Assembly (NCBI GenBank): GCA_964452355.1
Contig: CAYVKV010000016.1
Span: forward strand, 1-20,900
Origin: UBA1450 sp964452355
GTDB lineage: Bacteria; Patescibacteriota; Microgenomatia; UBA1406; GWC2-37-13
DNA: 20,900 nucleotides
Direction of reading: 5' to 3'
The notes under the pieces were generated by a model. That model was not told the origin of the DNA. It did not search any database and saw only the letters and a program-made list of their open reading frames with translations. Of this stretch, positions 20,876 to 20,900 are shown in pieces. Numbering within the stretch: position 1 is the first letter of the stretch; every line of letters starts with the position of its first letter. A program made the translations under genes and the position numbers.

Positions 20876-20900
20876 CAGAAATAGCTTGGTAGGACAACAT

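Noticed and set aside
1..20900. CRISPR array, insertion sequence or prophage
   Set aside because: No regularly spaced repeats, transposase or structural phage genes were seen; the S74 protein alone is a common CPR surface protein and not evidence of a prophage.

Overview
The window looks like a chromosomal segment of a Candidate Phyla Radiation (Patescibacteria) bacterium. This is inferred from gene content and style, not from a marker gene. Genes are compact and Shine-Dalgarno sites are mostly missing. The protein set is typical of CPR genomes: a GIGT-repeat/peptidase S74 surface protein, a one-TM PEGA protein, a short sortase, a DUF2207 protein with a Gly-rich tail, and archaea-like small proteins. 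UGA is used as a stop (for example at the ends of the prepilin peptidase, NDK and DUF2207 genes), so the UGA=Gly code of Gracilibacteria/Absconditabacteria does not apply.

Layout. 1-5440 (+): 5'-truncated S74 surface protein, M16 zinc peptidase, prepilin peptidase, nucleoside diphosphate kinase, and a CPBP membrane protease overlapping it by ATGA. 5588-6394 (+): tRNA-Arg(CCT) and a sortase homologue with no cysteine. 6395-7687 (-): PEGA protein, divergent from mreB (7845-8864, +). 9121-10721 (+): a WecG/TagA/CpsF glycosyltransferase and a pol-beta-type nucleotidyltransferase. 10714-13348 (-): a three-gene operon of a PhnW-like 2-aminoethylphosphonate transaminase, a CDP-alcohol phosphatidyltransferase and a LicC/PntC-like cytidylyltransferase, which suggests CMP-activation and transfer of an aminoethylphosphonate-like headgroup. 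13437-16106: an aberrant serine-type tRNA (-), an unrecognised 520-aa protein (+), a DapF/CntK-like racemase (-) starting two bases after a tRNA-Ser(GCT), and tRNA-Leu(CAG). 16171-17529: a small unknown protein (-) divergent from a TrmB-type regulator (+). 17551-20608: an HExxH metallopeptidase (-), a DUF2207 membrane protein (+) and a second, divergent CDP-alcohol phosphatidyltransferase (-). 20692-20839 (+): abutting tRNA-Arg(GCG) and tRNA-Trp(CCA).

Common themes are the cell envelope (surface fibre, sortase, MreB, glycosyltransferase, headgroup enzymes, proteases) and very tight packing. Five convergent gene pairs have gaps of at most 21 nt or overlap. Many genes have a -10 hexamer only 6-11 nt before the start codon, which predicts leaderless mRNAs. 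The stretch from about 10.7 to 15.9 kb is visibly AT-richer than its flanks and may be acquired.

The points most worth a second look are the aberrant tRNA-Ser-like gene, the Cys-less sortase, the possible phosphonolipid cassette, the racemase mRNA attached to a tRNA 3' end, and the orphan 520-aa protein.
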